Source of the DNA: Rhynochetos jubatus
Lineage: Eukaryota; Chordata; Aves; Eurypygiformes; Rhynochetidae
DNA length: 64,000 nt
Direction: 5' to 3'
NCBI GenBank assembly: GCA_027574665.1
Contig: CM050656.1
Span: forward strand, 5,393,001 to 5,457,000
Shown: positions 10,042 through 22,800 of the stretch, piece by piece
Layout: every line of letters starts with the position of its first letter
Numbering within the stretch: the first letter of the stretch is position 1
Translations under genes and position numbers: made by a program
Notes under the pieces: model-generated
Told to the model about the DNA's origin: nothing
Database searches by the model: none
Seen by the model: the letters and a program-made list of their open reading frames with translations, nothing else

Positions 10042-12825
10042 GACAGCTAAAAATAAAACATTTTTATGCTTTGAAGAATGCAAATGGAATGGTTTTTTTT
10101 TTCGTTTAATCAATGTGCCTGTTTTCAGCTGCCTTTCCTATCTAGGTACAGGCAATTTTCCCGACTGGCTGAATACAACTGTACAAACATCAGCCTAAAG
10201 CACTTAAAGACACCAAATCATGCTTTTGAGAACAGGTAGCTTTATAGAGTCCAGAAGGAAATAGCTGAAAGCTAAAATGTTTGGTTTATTCTGCAGGAGT
10301 GGGGCATAATGAAAACAGATGGGAACAATTTGGATGGCAAGCTTCTTTTATACATCTCAACATCTCCCTAACCTCAGCGTTCACCTTGAGTACAAATTGC
10401 CCCAGCAACTTGCTGTCCGGGATTAAGAAACTATTGCTTATTTAAATACAGATTTGCTGGGGATATCCAGAGGAAATTTGAGGAGCTACCTGCTGAATGC
10501 AGACCATTGTTTGCTTTACAGTAGCACTTCGGAGACTCCAGCAAATCAAGCAGTGTGCACAGTACTGTACAAGTTTTGGAGGTACCGTCCCTAGCTCAAA
10601 TTGCCATAATTTCCCACTATCACTACATCACCTTAGTGCTTAGACATTCCTGTTATGTTGAAAAGCATCTTTTTACCCTGAATCTACCCAGCCCCATGCA
10701 GCTACTACAAAAAAGGGGGTTCTCAACATCCCCAGAGAAGGGTCCAGGGGTGGACGCAACTGGGTCCAGGTTACACAGGCCGCCTCTGGCAGAGCCAAGA
10801 GTAAATCCACATCTCTGGCACCAGAGCCCGTGTCCCAACCAAACTCAGCTTTTCTCTCTGATCTTGCTTCTCTCTTGCTCACATAAATATTTGCATGGCT
10901 AGAATGAAACCACATTGCATTTTTTTCCCCTTAGGAAAAACAACAAGTACTTAAAATATTTCTGTATTTTCCCCCCCTTTTTAAGGAGTTGGGGGGCGGG
11001 AATATATTTTTATTTTTCTTGGCAAGGAAGAAAAGAAGGAGCAGGCCCAGGTGGAGTCAGACTCTCTGAAAGCCCTTCGTTCTTCAGCTCTGCCCGCCCT
11101 GGCATCACTGCAGACACAGCCGCAACAGCTCGAGATCTCAGCTCCGGTGAGGAGAGCAGGTCAGCAGCAGTTTGAAGATTTTTGTGAGTCACCTCAGCAT
11201 TTTCATGGGAAATCTGTGTAATCTGTGCTGCATTACCCATGTCAACCGTAGTTCACTTAAAGCTGAGCCAGGTCTGATTGCAGTACAAGCATACACTTGT
11301 CCTAGGCAGGATCATCACGAGGTATGAACGTGATTAACCCCCTGTCCTTCCCAGAGGCAACAAGAACAATTCACTCCCTTTAAAAACCATCCAGGGTCAT
11401 CTCTGGCTCTGCCAGAGGAATTTCACCTGCCCGTGCCAGCAGCATCTTCAGCTCCAATAAAAGTACCAGAACATGCTCACACCCACAGCCCAAGGTGGAA
11501 AAACTTCCCGCTTTGCTCCAAGGCCGCCTGACCCCTCTCCTGGGATGACAGCTTTTGCAGGCGTAACCAGGCCCCCTCCCTGCGCGGCGAGACACGAGAG
11601 CAGCTTCACGCCTGCTTGAGTGAGGGTGCAGAAGGAGAAGGGGGAAGGCGTGTATGTCTTCAATATGTTTGCCCATTTCGAGTCTTTATTCCTAACACAT
11701 GTTTCTCCTTTTATGCAAAGCATGTCTCTTCTGTTTTCTGTCTCCTTGATTTCATTTCAGAATGCAGTATTTTTACGGCATGAAGAGATAAAGATATGAG
11801 GAGGGGAGGGAAAATGGTACAAAAAGCAATGAAGTCTGGTGGCTGGTTATTGTAATGCACTAAGAAACAACCAAAACCATTCCCTTTGAAAAAGGGGCCA
11901 CTTCTGCTGCTGATACACACAGGGGTTTCACAGTTCCCATGACTGGAAACTATCCAGGTAAAACTCTCGTCTCCATTAAAGATTAGATTATTGTGTCTGA
12001 GATGAATGGAAACCTTTCAAAGGAAGAACCAGCATCACTGGTCTTGTCGGACATTTATCTGATCCATATTTGTGCTCCGAAATTCTTGTATTAATACACG
12101 AAGGCTCATAACTGAGGCAATAAACTGCTTTAATGACCTTTATCGTGTGCATCTATGCTGAATGGCTGAGCAGAAAGAAGTACAGGGAGAGCCTAGAAGT
12201 TCTTCTCTGGAGTAAACGGGTCACATGGTTTGGTTTTCATCAGAAGTGCTTTGAAGGTTTCTGAGGAAATTCATATCTCTGCGTTGATGAAAACCCTGGG
12301 GCAAGTACTACAGCACATTTCCAGGATGTTGCTGTCCTCTGCTGTCCTACACATCTCATATAGCAGAATTCCCCACAATTTTAATTAAACCAGTTTTGTT
12401 GGAAAAAGGAAAGTCCCAGTCCACAAAATTTCTGTGAACCATACAGAAGAACTCAAACTGGAAATCAGATCAGCCTTCCTCAGGGAAAGTATTGCAGGTT
12501 GGGAGTATGTGGTACCACATGCCTCCAGAGGACAAAATCTTCCGGACAAGCTGCAGGCAGCTCCCACTGAGAACATGCACCTGTATCCATGAGCATTTTT
12601 AACTCTGCTCAGGTCCAGCCCAAGGCCTGTCACGCTGGCCCAGACCTTGGCACACCTTAAAAAAGTGCTGAGCCACCCTGACTCTGTCCCTGCAGGAGTT
12701 TTTCAGCCACTCCCGCAGACCCGCTCTGCTGTCAGTGCTTCCAAAAGCAGCTGAACCCAGAGCCTCCTCAGCACTCTGAGCCAGAGGGTCTGCCAGACCC
12801 CTCACTGCGGCTGCTCATGCATCGA

Positions 12826-12970
12826 GGTCATCTCCCACGAACCTCGCGCGACCCCGGCACCGGGTCCCGTCGGCGCCAGGGAGGACCTGGGGAGGTACGG
12901 CTCCCCGCACGCCTTGGGCTATGAGCACATTCCTGAGCACCGACAAGCTGCCTGGTACCGGTGACGGAAG
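12826..12970. promoter_or_regulatory. Small CpG cluster
   Basis: About a dozen CpG dinucleotides fall within roughly 80 bp (12835-12915), including a CGCGCG run and two CCGG sites, in DNA that is otherwise CpG-poor. This is shorter than a classical CpG island. It could mark a promoter or enhancer core kept unmethylated in the germline, or be a chance GC-rich remnant. No TATA box, initiator or open frame with family similarity accompanies it. Confidence 0.3.
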
Positions 12971-15472
12971 TTAACGTGAGCCACTACAAGCTGGGACTGT
13001 TTTCCGCACTAATCTAGTCATAACGTTAAAACAAACTATTTCCGGACTGCAATTATTGCACCTCGTAGAGAAATTGTGCGATGCTGAGATTAACAAAATG
13101 CTCGAGTGCATTTAATTACTAACAGATACCTTTAAACTTGTGGTTAGGAAACTGTTAGCCATTCCTGAAGCATGTGCCCCACAATTCAGTTCCACTCTGA
13201 AGCATTTTCAGAATCTGCTGATCCATAAAATGTACCATTGGAGAAGGTTTGTTTTGGCAGAGGTCTCAGTTTTGTCCAGCAAACTAATGGTGTCCGTTAA
13301 CACACCATTACATACATCGTTAACATACTTGGCAACTGGGATTTCCCCTCAAGAATAAAGAAATCATGTGTAAATCATAATTATTGTCCGCCTGGCAGTA
13401 TCAATCATCACACACAAGGCACTTGTTCTAATCCTCCGCCCCCTGCAAATACAACTGGGCTTGTCCTTGCGCATGGCACCTCACTAGGAAATCACCAGCC
13501 AAGCCACATACGCAGTGAGTTTACACAGTCCCTGTCGGGAACACAGGGTCCCCAAGAAACAGCTGGCGTTGGGCTGACAACAACGTACCGACACAGTGAA
13601 TAAGATACAGGGATAATTTATGGAGCCATCCTTGCACTTAACATGGGATTCTTCTGAAGAGCCACTGAGATCTATTTCTTTTCCACTGTAGACGTCTTAG
13701 GAGAACAAATGAATGCAAATAACTACCACAAAGCCCCATCTATAACCTTATGAGACCTATGGTGCTGAGCGTGCACTCCCCTTCCTGGGTTTTGCACACT
13801 CCTGTTTCATCCCAGGTCCCGTCCAGCTGTACAGGGACAGTTCAGGATTGACCTGTTTTCTTCCCTGAGACTAAACTCTTTTGGGGTGGGTTTGGAGAAA
13901 CTTGGCAGAGTGATTTTTTTTTATATTGGGGTTCGGCACTAGATTTTTGCAGGAGTTCAGCTCCACACTGTGACAGCCAAGGTGCTGGCTGGGCTTTCAG
14001 CAGAGCTCAGAGCGCGTCCTCCAAAGCTCTGCTGAGAGTCTGGCCCTAAGAAAGGTGGCTGAGAGGTGACAGCACACAGTCCTTCCTTAGGTGCACTCGC
14101 AGGAGGGCTTGGTCCCTGCTCCTACAGCTGAGATCTGGGACTGGTGGAGGAGGCTTCATTCCTTGAGCTGACGCATCAAATCAGGCAACAAAGATTTTCT
14201 CACATCCAAAATCACCCTCCAACCTGTAAGTTGAACACTTAAAAAACATAGCAGTGATAAAATAATAATACCAACAATACCACCAGCAGATGTGACTGCC
14301 AAGCGACATTATCTACTTCACGGTTTATGACATACGTTTGATAGAAAACACTTGCAGCAAGAGAGATTGGCATCACAGCCAAGGGAAAAATCCAGCTGCG
14401 CAGTTAGCACGAGCTGGGGGTGGGAATCTCGAGCGCTGAGATCTTTCAGGAACAGGACAGAGCAACAACCGTCAGACACCTCTAAGAGCTGACATTGCTG
14501 TGGGGCTGAGACCGTCTGGCTAACCTCAAGATTCTGCTTTCTAGGATCCTGGGATTTCCACTCTCTAATACGAAATGGCATTATTCTGAAGGGAGCCAGT
14601 CAGCGCCTCTCCCACCCCTTACTCGACAGGAAGGGATGGATCAGCACTCACATTAGGCAGTGAAACAGCGGTCACAGTAAGCTCCTGACAGCCCCTGGCC
14701 TTCACGGAAGAACGTGAAGCAGCTGAACTCACCAACTCCACTGCCTGTGCATATGTTAGAGAGAAGCTTCCAAGCGAATTCACGCTGCCCCCGCCACACC
14801 TCACCTTGCAGTGCAATGGTAGGAAGTTGGAGGTAGTATTTAGTTATAAAAACAAACAAAAAAAAGGACCAGGGATTAGAATAGAAAGTTACAGCCTCTT
14901 TCACAGTCGCGGCTTGGGAGTCTCAGGACAATAAAGAATATATTTATTTTCTGCGTTTGCATTTACACTTCATCTCTGATTCTTTCCCAATACTTCCAGC
15001 CTGTATTGCTTATATAAAAAGAGATGTACTAGAGATTCCAAGTACATTCTGTAGTATTTTCAAGCCTTGATGGAAGTCTGCAGTCTATTTTCCATGCTCG
15101 TAAATCTCAAGAGAAGTGTTTCATTATTCTGTCCAGGCAGTGTGGAATATCTGAGCCATAGATCCTCACGGATGTTTCCTTTCTGGGCCATTCCATAGAC
15201 AGGCAACATTTTGCATTTCAGAGGTGCCCTTAAATTCTTTCACCAGCCCATTCCTCTTCAAACAAGTTGGAACTGAAAATTCCTCTTTCAAGTCCCGTAC
15301 GATAAATTGCAACCTCAACATTCCAGCCTGAAAGGAGCATTTTTCCTCTTTTCTTCAAGCATTTTGCCTCGTAGGTAGAGGAGGACAAAAGCCATGACCT
15401 TCTTCAGCAAATTCAGGACACCAGAAGCGGAAGCAAACGGCTTTTACAGTGTTCTGCAGTGGTGAGGAGTGA

Positions 15473-15492
15473 AGTCTCCTTCAGTCTCCTTC
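15473..15492. repeat. 10-bp tandem duplication
   Basis: The unit AGTCTCCTTC is present twice, head to tail. It is probably a replication-slippage product with no inferred function. Confidence 0.7.
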
Positions 15493-18400
15493 TACAAACT
15501 GTTTCTGGTACCTTCACTATAGGCTAATGGATACATTAATTAGCAACAGGCCAAATTGTGAAGTTTATCTGGGTATCCAAATTAGCTTTGTGTTTGGTAG
15601 TCCTGGGCTGAGGACCACCACACCTAGGCGCATGCATTGGTGAGATCCTTTAATACTTTAATATATATGCAAAGAATATTAAATCAGCTTTGTTATTAAG
15701 CCATCTGGAAAATGTAAGCTGTGTTTTAGGAGTGATTGTACAAAGTCAAGCATCTGTCCAAATGCAATACTTTTCGACGCTATTCTTGCTTTGCAAGCAA
15801 AGGAGACAAGGGAAATGTCTCCTAGAAAAAAGCTCTTGTTTCTCACCTAAAAATCACAAGGGTACTGGCTTGGGGCAAAGAAATCCAAGAAGCTGGTGCA
15901 GAAACCAGACTCCTCACTGCAACGCAGTACAAACCCACAGGACCAGCTCTGCAAGAGCCTGTGTTGTTCAGGTAACCATCCTCTTTTTGCATCGTCGTCA
16001 CAGGAAGCCATTTCAACCTGCAAGGAGAGTGTTTCTAGTCACATCTCCCCTCACGTTCCAAACCACTGAAGGGTGCCCAGGAAAGGGCCCAAGGAAGTGG
16101 GCACACAGCAGTCTGCACAGGGGTCCAATGCATTTTTGAACCTCCAAAGGTCCGAACTGCTCACGTCCCTAGGTAGCTTGCAGGCTAACTGGGAAGCACG
16201 AGCAGTGTGGGTTTGCCCAAAGAGGAAGACCAGTGAGACAAGATGAGTACCCTCTTTTCTGTCCCTGCTGTAGAGCTGCTGTCAGAAGAAGGGAAGTAGG
16301 GGAACGTAGGGTATACCAATTAGGACCAGTCATCAAGAAATAGATGAAGATCTGCTTTACCTTTTCCATCTGCCTTTCTAGAGAAGGGTAGACCTCTACT
16401 GAAAGATGAAGTCTTTGACTTTAAGTGGTAAACGAAAACATAGCTGATAATTCAAACCTGCCATGGGGCAAGTTTAAAGCAGGGTTGCCCCAAATGGTTT
16501 CATTATGTTCCAAAGCTACTGCCAGGAACATGGATATTTTTTTTTTCCTGTGTTTGTTGGTTGCTCTGCATTTAAAACATCTCTGTATGTTTGTTTTTCT
16601 TCCGGTCTTTTGTGGTTGCTTTGTAAACATCTGGGCTGATTTTTCAATCCTTTGTACAAGAAGCGTGTGTGTGTTAGTTTTGCCAATGGCTCTTATGTAA
16701 TGTTTGTGGGGATGAAGACATTGGTTAAAACAGCTCCTTTGAAAGGCCACCCCAACCCAAAACTATTATGGGAATATCTCATGAAATGTCCTCTTCCCCC
16801 TTCCATACCGCAGAATCAATTTTTACTAGGTTCAAAACAGAGCCCCTCTCTCGCAGTGGCAATTGCTCAATATGACAATTACTTCTTGCAATCCCACATT
16901 TCTGCTGAGTTCCATGGTGGTTGTATGTCACCAAAGGACACTGATGTGCTTTCAATATAAATAAATTACCTCATTTGTAGGTCATGGAGGAGTACATTTT
17001 CCAAGAGTGAGACCCATACATTTCTTCCCTAGTATGCAACACCTTAATTCAACATAAAAATGTTAGCCCCTCCCAAAAGTGTAAAAGAGAAACTTAGCAG
17101 CTAGAAAATAAATTGTCCAACAGCATTTTCCTGCAATAGATATGATGGGTCAGTTGACAGTCAAGATCCTAATTCTTTTAAACTCCTCTGAAAGCCTCTG
17201 CAGCTAACGTTTGTGTATTACTTCAAGCTAACTCTCCCCCAGTAAGTCAAGAGCTTTGGAGCTTTTAAGACCAAAGCAAACACGCTGTCCATCAAACTTG
17301 ACTTTGCTATACAAGCCAGACCACAGATTTTCACTTCCTGCTGCAGACTTGAGGATTTGGGTTGATCTGTCACCGGTTTTCAACAAACATCCAGTTTGAC
17401 TCGGACCTCTCTTGTTGCATGGTGCCCTGCATCCGTCTGCTCATCCCTTCCCACTGCTTGACGTGGCAGCTGCCTCTTTTCCATCCTGAGGTGAGAGCCT
17501 CCCTCAGTCTTGTGGGAACTCACAGGGAGATGGGTTTTATAGGAGGACCCCTCGTCGCATTTCCCTCATACCCCAAATGGAGGAACGGTGGAGGAGAGAG
17601 GAAAGGGGAAGAGGATCTGTGGCAGGAGGCTTTCATGATTACAGGGTTCCCCTCCCCCATCCAAAAATACCCCCTCAAAGCTCAATCTTCCTAGTTTGCT
17701 TGGTCAGAAATGGGAACAAGCTGCACTTTCTAAATAAATATTTTATGGTTTTTTCCTTCTCCTCAACAACAGTTCATGTAACATTATCTGAACCAAATGG
17801 GTTTATAGTTCCCTACTTCCCCAGTTCCTCAACAGTAAGACTAACACAGCAGAGACAGACCACACTTCAATACCAGCAGGGAAGCTGGAGGAAAACACGG
17901 GGTTTACTCCATGTCGAATTTGGCTCAGTTTACTCCCATTTTATTTACCACTAGTCAGTACCAGATACAGCCCAGCTTCTCAGGAGCCATACATGCTTTC
18001 ATTTGGTACCCATGTCCGAAGCATTAGCCAGACAGCTACAGCTGTAGGGAAAGGGATGGATTTCTACATGGCCTGATCTTAGAGGACACGTGTGGACAGA
18101 AGGTGCTGAGACCAATCAGTGGCTATCCAAGCACAGCCACCATTCCAACAGCTCAGTGGTTTACATCTTTGCTTGCTCCCTATGGTTGTGGTTGGAAGTT
18201 GTGTTTGTCTGGATACATGGGGGAAAGAAAAAGTGAAAGCAAAAAAGGATAAAAACATGCTGTCACCAAGACAATGTTATCCTGACTGTTACTATAGTTA
18301 AAGGTAGCAGATAAATCTGTAATGATGAGGAAGGACAAAGATAGAGCACAACAGTCCTGACCTGTTCCTGAGTTCATACATCTCGAGCTTTGTTCTAGGT

Positions 18401-19842
18401 CATCACACAATGCAGGAGGTATCTATTCTGGTTCTGGCTGTCTCCCATTATGTCCCCTTCTATATCCCAAAAAAAGCCCTGAGAAAAAGAAATAGGATCA
18501 TGATTTGGACTTAATATTCATAACATAGTTCTAATGAGAGAAAGCTGCTCTTTCTACTTGAAACATGATTACCAATCCCTTAAAAACTCCAAAAGAAGCA
18601 CCCCATGGCCTTGCATGGGCTGCCTCAGAAGATCCTGGAGGATTGATTCTCCCCTCTGACACTGAATTCTCACCAAATATACCCAGTATAAACTGGATCA
18701 ACCCTTTTCTCTCTGCATAGGAAAGTGCCTTTCAATTCCCTCCATCTGTGAGCAATGAGACATCTAGGGAAATAAGGTTGCAACCAAATTCTTAGTGAAC
18801 AACAGGAGATGCCCATAAAAGACTCTACAATGGGACTGTGTCTGTGTGTGCATGAAATTAAGCCTTGTGTCTTCTTTCTCACGATGGTGACAAAATTCAA
18901 TAAAGAATTTCAGGATCACTGAAAGAAAGCAAAGGTAGTGGAGCAAAATTTGTGGTTCTGTCTCAGGTTAACTTTCTCTCTGCTCATTTCTCTGACTTAA
19001 TACAGGTGAAAACATAACACTTCTAGACAGTCGGACATTTCCCTGAATGGAAAATAAAAGCACATCAGCTATCGCAAGGGAAATAAACACACACTGGTAA
19101 AGACCACACAAGACTAAGACAGCAAACATCGCAGGAGAACAACACCCCCACAATGCTCTGTCCTGTTCATACCACAGATGCCAGTGGACAAGAGTGACAA
19201 ACATACTATTGTAACTCTCCGATGACAGAGATTCTCACACTGTTTGGAAAAACCTTGGATGATAAACATGGCTGGCAAACCCCCCATCAGTGACCCCTGC
19301 AGAACTCCAACCCCAGGTAGCAGAAGGTTAGAAAAACATCCCCTCATCATCACTGGCTCAGACTGATGTGGTAAACAACCGTCAATCCCTTCAGCAGCTT
19401 GCTCCACAGCTCGTTACCTTCCACAGTGAAGGTATGTTTCAAATCTAGAACCACAGTTCGATGACAGCTTGATCTGCTCAGCTGCTGATCACAAACCGAT
19501 GTATCACTTGTATCACGAAAAAGGAAGAAAGGAAGAAAAAAATTTGAAGGCAATAAACCTAGAGTAACCAACAAAGATGTTAAAATTAACATGGGAAAAA
19601 TACATTACAGGAGATTTAGGGGTGTTAAAACCGAAGAACTGAATTTTGAAGAGTGACAGTCACAAATGCAAAGCAATGGGTTTGTATACCAGCCACAGGG
19701 CAGCAAAATTCAGCAGTATGATGTGGAAGAATCATGAAGAGGTAGAATTTAGTGAAATAATAAAGGGAACAGCTGTAAACACCCTGAGCCCTCTGAGCTG
19801 AAATGGAAATCCTGCTCCCATACATTCAAATATCAGATTTCT

Positions 19843-19858
19843 AAAAAAAAAAAAAAAA
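19843..19858 (+). repeat. A16 mononucleotide run
   Basis: Sixteen consecutive A residues. No AATAAA lies within the 40 nt before it, so it reads as a simple repeat rather than a retrocopy tail. Confidence 0.85.
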
Positions 19859-22800
19859 CATATCTGGAAGTAACTAAGCCAGGCTCTTCCTTGAGGAATG
19901 AAGACTTTTTAAGCAGGAAATATGTTGGATTCCTTTCAAGAGGACAAGTGAACATCTCTACCCCAAACAACATCTTCAGTCAAGTCCAACCAGAGGCTCT
20001 GGTAATGATTGCCTCAATTTTAGATCTGTTTCCAAAACGTAGGTATGTCAAATACAGACCAGCACCCAATCGCAAAATTCCAACCCTTCTGTCTGCACAT
20101 AAATCCAAACTTTGACAGACTCTGGAGGAACCATACATTTCCCTTTTGTCCATCCCTTTAGATTTCCAGGGTAGAACAAACACCGCGTGTTCAAAGTCTG
20201 GAGTGTGTCTACAGCTACAGAAATGAGAAGAAAACATGTCTGGGTCCTGAACCAAGGGAATGGGATCTGTATGTGTGCCAGTTTGAGAAGAAATATGAAA
20301 TTCCAAAAGGTAATGTTTTTAAGCTTGCTTTTAGGCTGAAACCTGAATTTCATTAATTTACTGTAACAACTAATTACGGGTATCTTTGACTTTGGTTTTT
20401 TAAAAAAGGCTTTAATGGGATCTTTTGCATATCAACTCTCTTCCCACAGAAGAGACTAGTTTATTGATAGCCCAGTGACTACTGAACTAAAAGTTTGGAT
20501 TATGGCATTAGGTCTGACTCAATAACTTGCCAAAGCTGAACATATTAGCACTGTTCTTTCACACCGACAGTGCAGGCCCCAGGTAAGGCCTCAAATGTTC
20601 ACGAGGGGATCCAGCACCCCAGGATAACTAACGCAGAGCCATTCATATGGACAAACTTCTTTCCTCCTGATAACCCTCCCACTTCCACTGTGGCTTTCTG
20701 AGTCATTCCTGCTGTACATGGGCGCATCTTTGGCCAACTGTTACAAATAACATGACCGTGCTAGGGTAAAAGAACGAATCTGGCCAGAGGTAACTGAATA
20801 GAACATGACTTCAGACAGAATCCCTCTTGGTTTTGCACTGTCAAGCAGCCAAGGCTACAGCTTGTAGCTGCATGAGGTGCTTAGCTGAGATAAACAACCC
20901 TGGTGACATTTTAGGCCAGCTGAGGTAATAAATGAGCATTGACCTCCATTACTATCTCAGATGAGTGGAAAATATTGGCTCAATTGGCAACAAGTTTCCA
21001 CAAGCTAACTTAGGATAACAGACCATACCCTGCTTTTTCTGCATTTTCCGTCAGAGTTTTGAATAGCTTTTTGTTGCAGAAAACCTTTAAACCACGTAGT
21101 GCATGCAGAGCTCCAAGCCATCTGAGCCAGAACTTGGGTCAGGAATGCTCTGACCTTGATACAGGACAGATACGGCGGCTGTAGATTACCATTATTTTTT
21201 TTCCATGCCAAAACTAACCATTGTGCCGTTCTCGCAGGACAGGAAGTCATGGATAAGCAATGTTTACACGCAGTGCAAAGCTCTTTAACATGAGGGCACG
21301 GCCAGCGATTGGCACCATTGTCTGATCCAGCACAGACAAGCTCCAGACACCTTGGGGGAAACCACAGCAGGACAATTCACCAGGAGGGGTGTAATGGCTC
21401 TTTGACAGAGCTGTGGAAGGCCTAGTGTGGACTCCCTGGATACCTGCTCTAGCACTCGGCTGGAGCAAAGTGATCCACCACAGAAGTGCCCTCAGGCCAC
21501 AGAAGAGAGGATTAAACAGGCTGTGGGTGGGGAGCTTGGCTTGGAAACAGGTGCACAAAAAGGAAGAACGCATGCCGGAGTGAGAGGAGGGGAGGTCTGT
21601 TTGCCCCCACCAGAAGAAACCTGATTATCTCTGGAAACAAAATGACGCCAGGAATTGCTTTTGCACACCAAGCCTCTTCTCAAACCAAATACCACTGACA
21701 TTGCCTAGACCAACCTCCCGAGAAGTCCGGATGCCTCCTTGCCCTCAAAACCAAGCAGGGTTGACCAGAAGTGACATGCACACTCTGTTGATAGCCACTT
21801 GCTCCATGTATTGCGGTCTGCAAGCCAAGCTTGGCAGTGAAAGGGTAAACCCAAGGTCATTCACGTGAAGCCAGAGGGATAAAAAGGCAGAACTGAACAA
21901 CAGGACTGCGAAATGGTATAGCAGACACTGGAACGTCCATGCGAGTATTTTGCTACAGAGACCCTTGAGGTGAAAGAATCAGGGTAACGAATTACTCAAA
22001 CCTGGACCAAAGGGCCTTTCAAATCCCCAGGTGGCCCTCCAGATATTAAACAGGGGTGGGGTTTGCCTACGGGTTTATGGATTAGATGAGAGTTTCACTA
22101 CATGGATATGCTCAAGGATGACCTAACCATTCGCTCATACCTGGTCTGCATAAAGCATTTCTGCTACAGTGGCAGCCCAAAGCAGATTCTGTGCCTGCCT
22201 GTACTGAATTCTTTCAAGGACAGGAACATTTCCTGCAGATCTGGGCTTACTTTTAATTTTGAAATCACAGAAATACACATGCGAGTTTCCTTGGCAAAGT
22301 TTCTTGGTTTGCCTTGCTGGAGGTGGAATAACCAAAGCAAATGAGTCAGGAGCGAGATGAGTAAGAACATATCTATCCCGTTGATAGCCATCTTACAAAG
22401 CTGTTTGAGGGCAAAGAAGTACATTCTCCTGTACTGAATCAGGACATCACAACTACAAAGTGTTCCAAGTTAAACACATCCAGAAATGGTTTGACTCATG
22501 TTTCACATTTAATTCTATATCTCTAAAAAAGTTTATGAAAGCAAAGCTTCTCTGGACTAAACAACTGAACTGCATGAGGCACGTGGCATTAGCTCAGGCT
22601 TCTCTGGCCAGCTTTCTAAATGAAGTGTTTGGAAATAAGAGAAACACGCAGATTTGGGAGTGGAATGGATAAGAGATTTAGTTTCTCCTTTTATAACAGA
22701 GTCCTGTGTAAATCTGAAGGAGCCTGCAAAGCTTCAACAAGACATGCATTAAAAGCAGCAGCAGCTCTGTCCACATATAATACAATTATTAAAAGCGAGG

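Larger units (their letters stand above)
10042..19842. other. Single-copy stretch, no gene seen
   Basis: I see no gene. A GC- and CpG-rich cluster lies at about 12.83-12.97 kb (listed separately), and a moderately GC-rich block at 11.38-11.65 kb. The AT-rich blocks at about 11.96-12.16 kb and 13.01-13.14 kb combine homeodomain-type TAAT cores with retained CpGs, a texture often seen in conserved enhancers, but conservation cannot be tested here. An open frame of 149 codons at 15690-16139 starts on TTG and has no recognisable domain. A T10 run lies at 16537-16546. Confidence 0.6.

Noticed and set aside
15690-16139. 149-codon open frame
   Set aside because: It begins on TTG and shows no family similarity; consistent with chance.
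19280-19330. Weak resemblance to the CR1 phrase around 'gacccctgaggaacaccac'
   Set aside because: Only a few words match and flanks do not continue into CR1, so it is treated as coincidence.
21720-21780. Stretch with 'aagcagggttgaccagaag', recalling 5S rRNA
   Set aside because: The similarity is limited to one short phrase; the conserved internal control region of 5S rRNA genes is absent.
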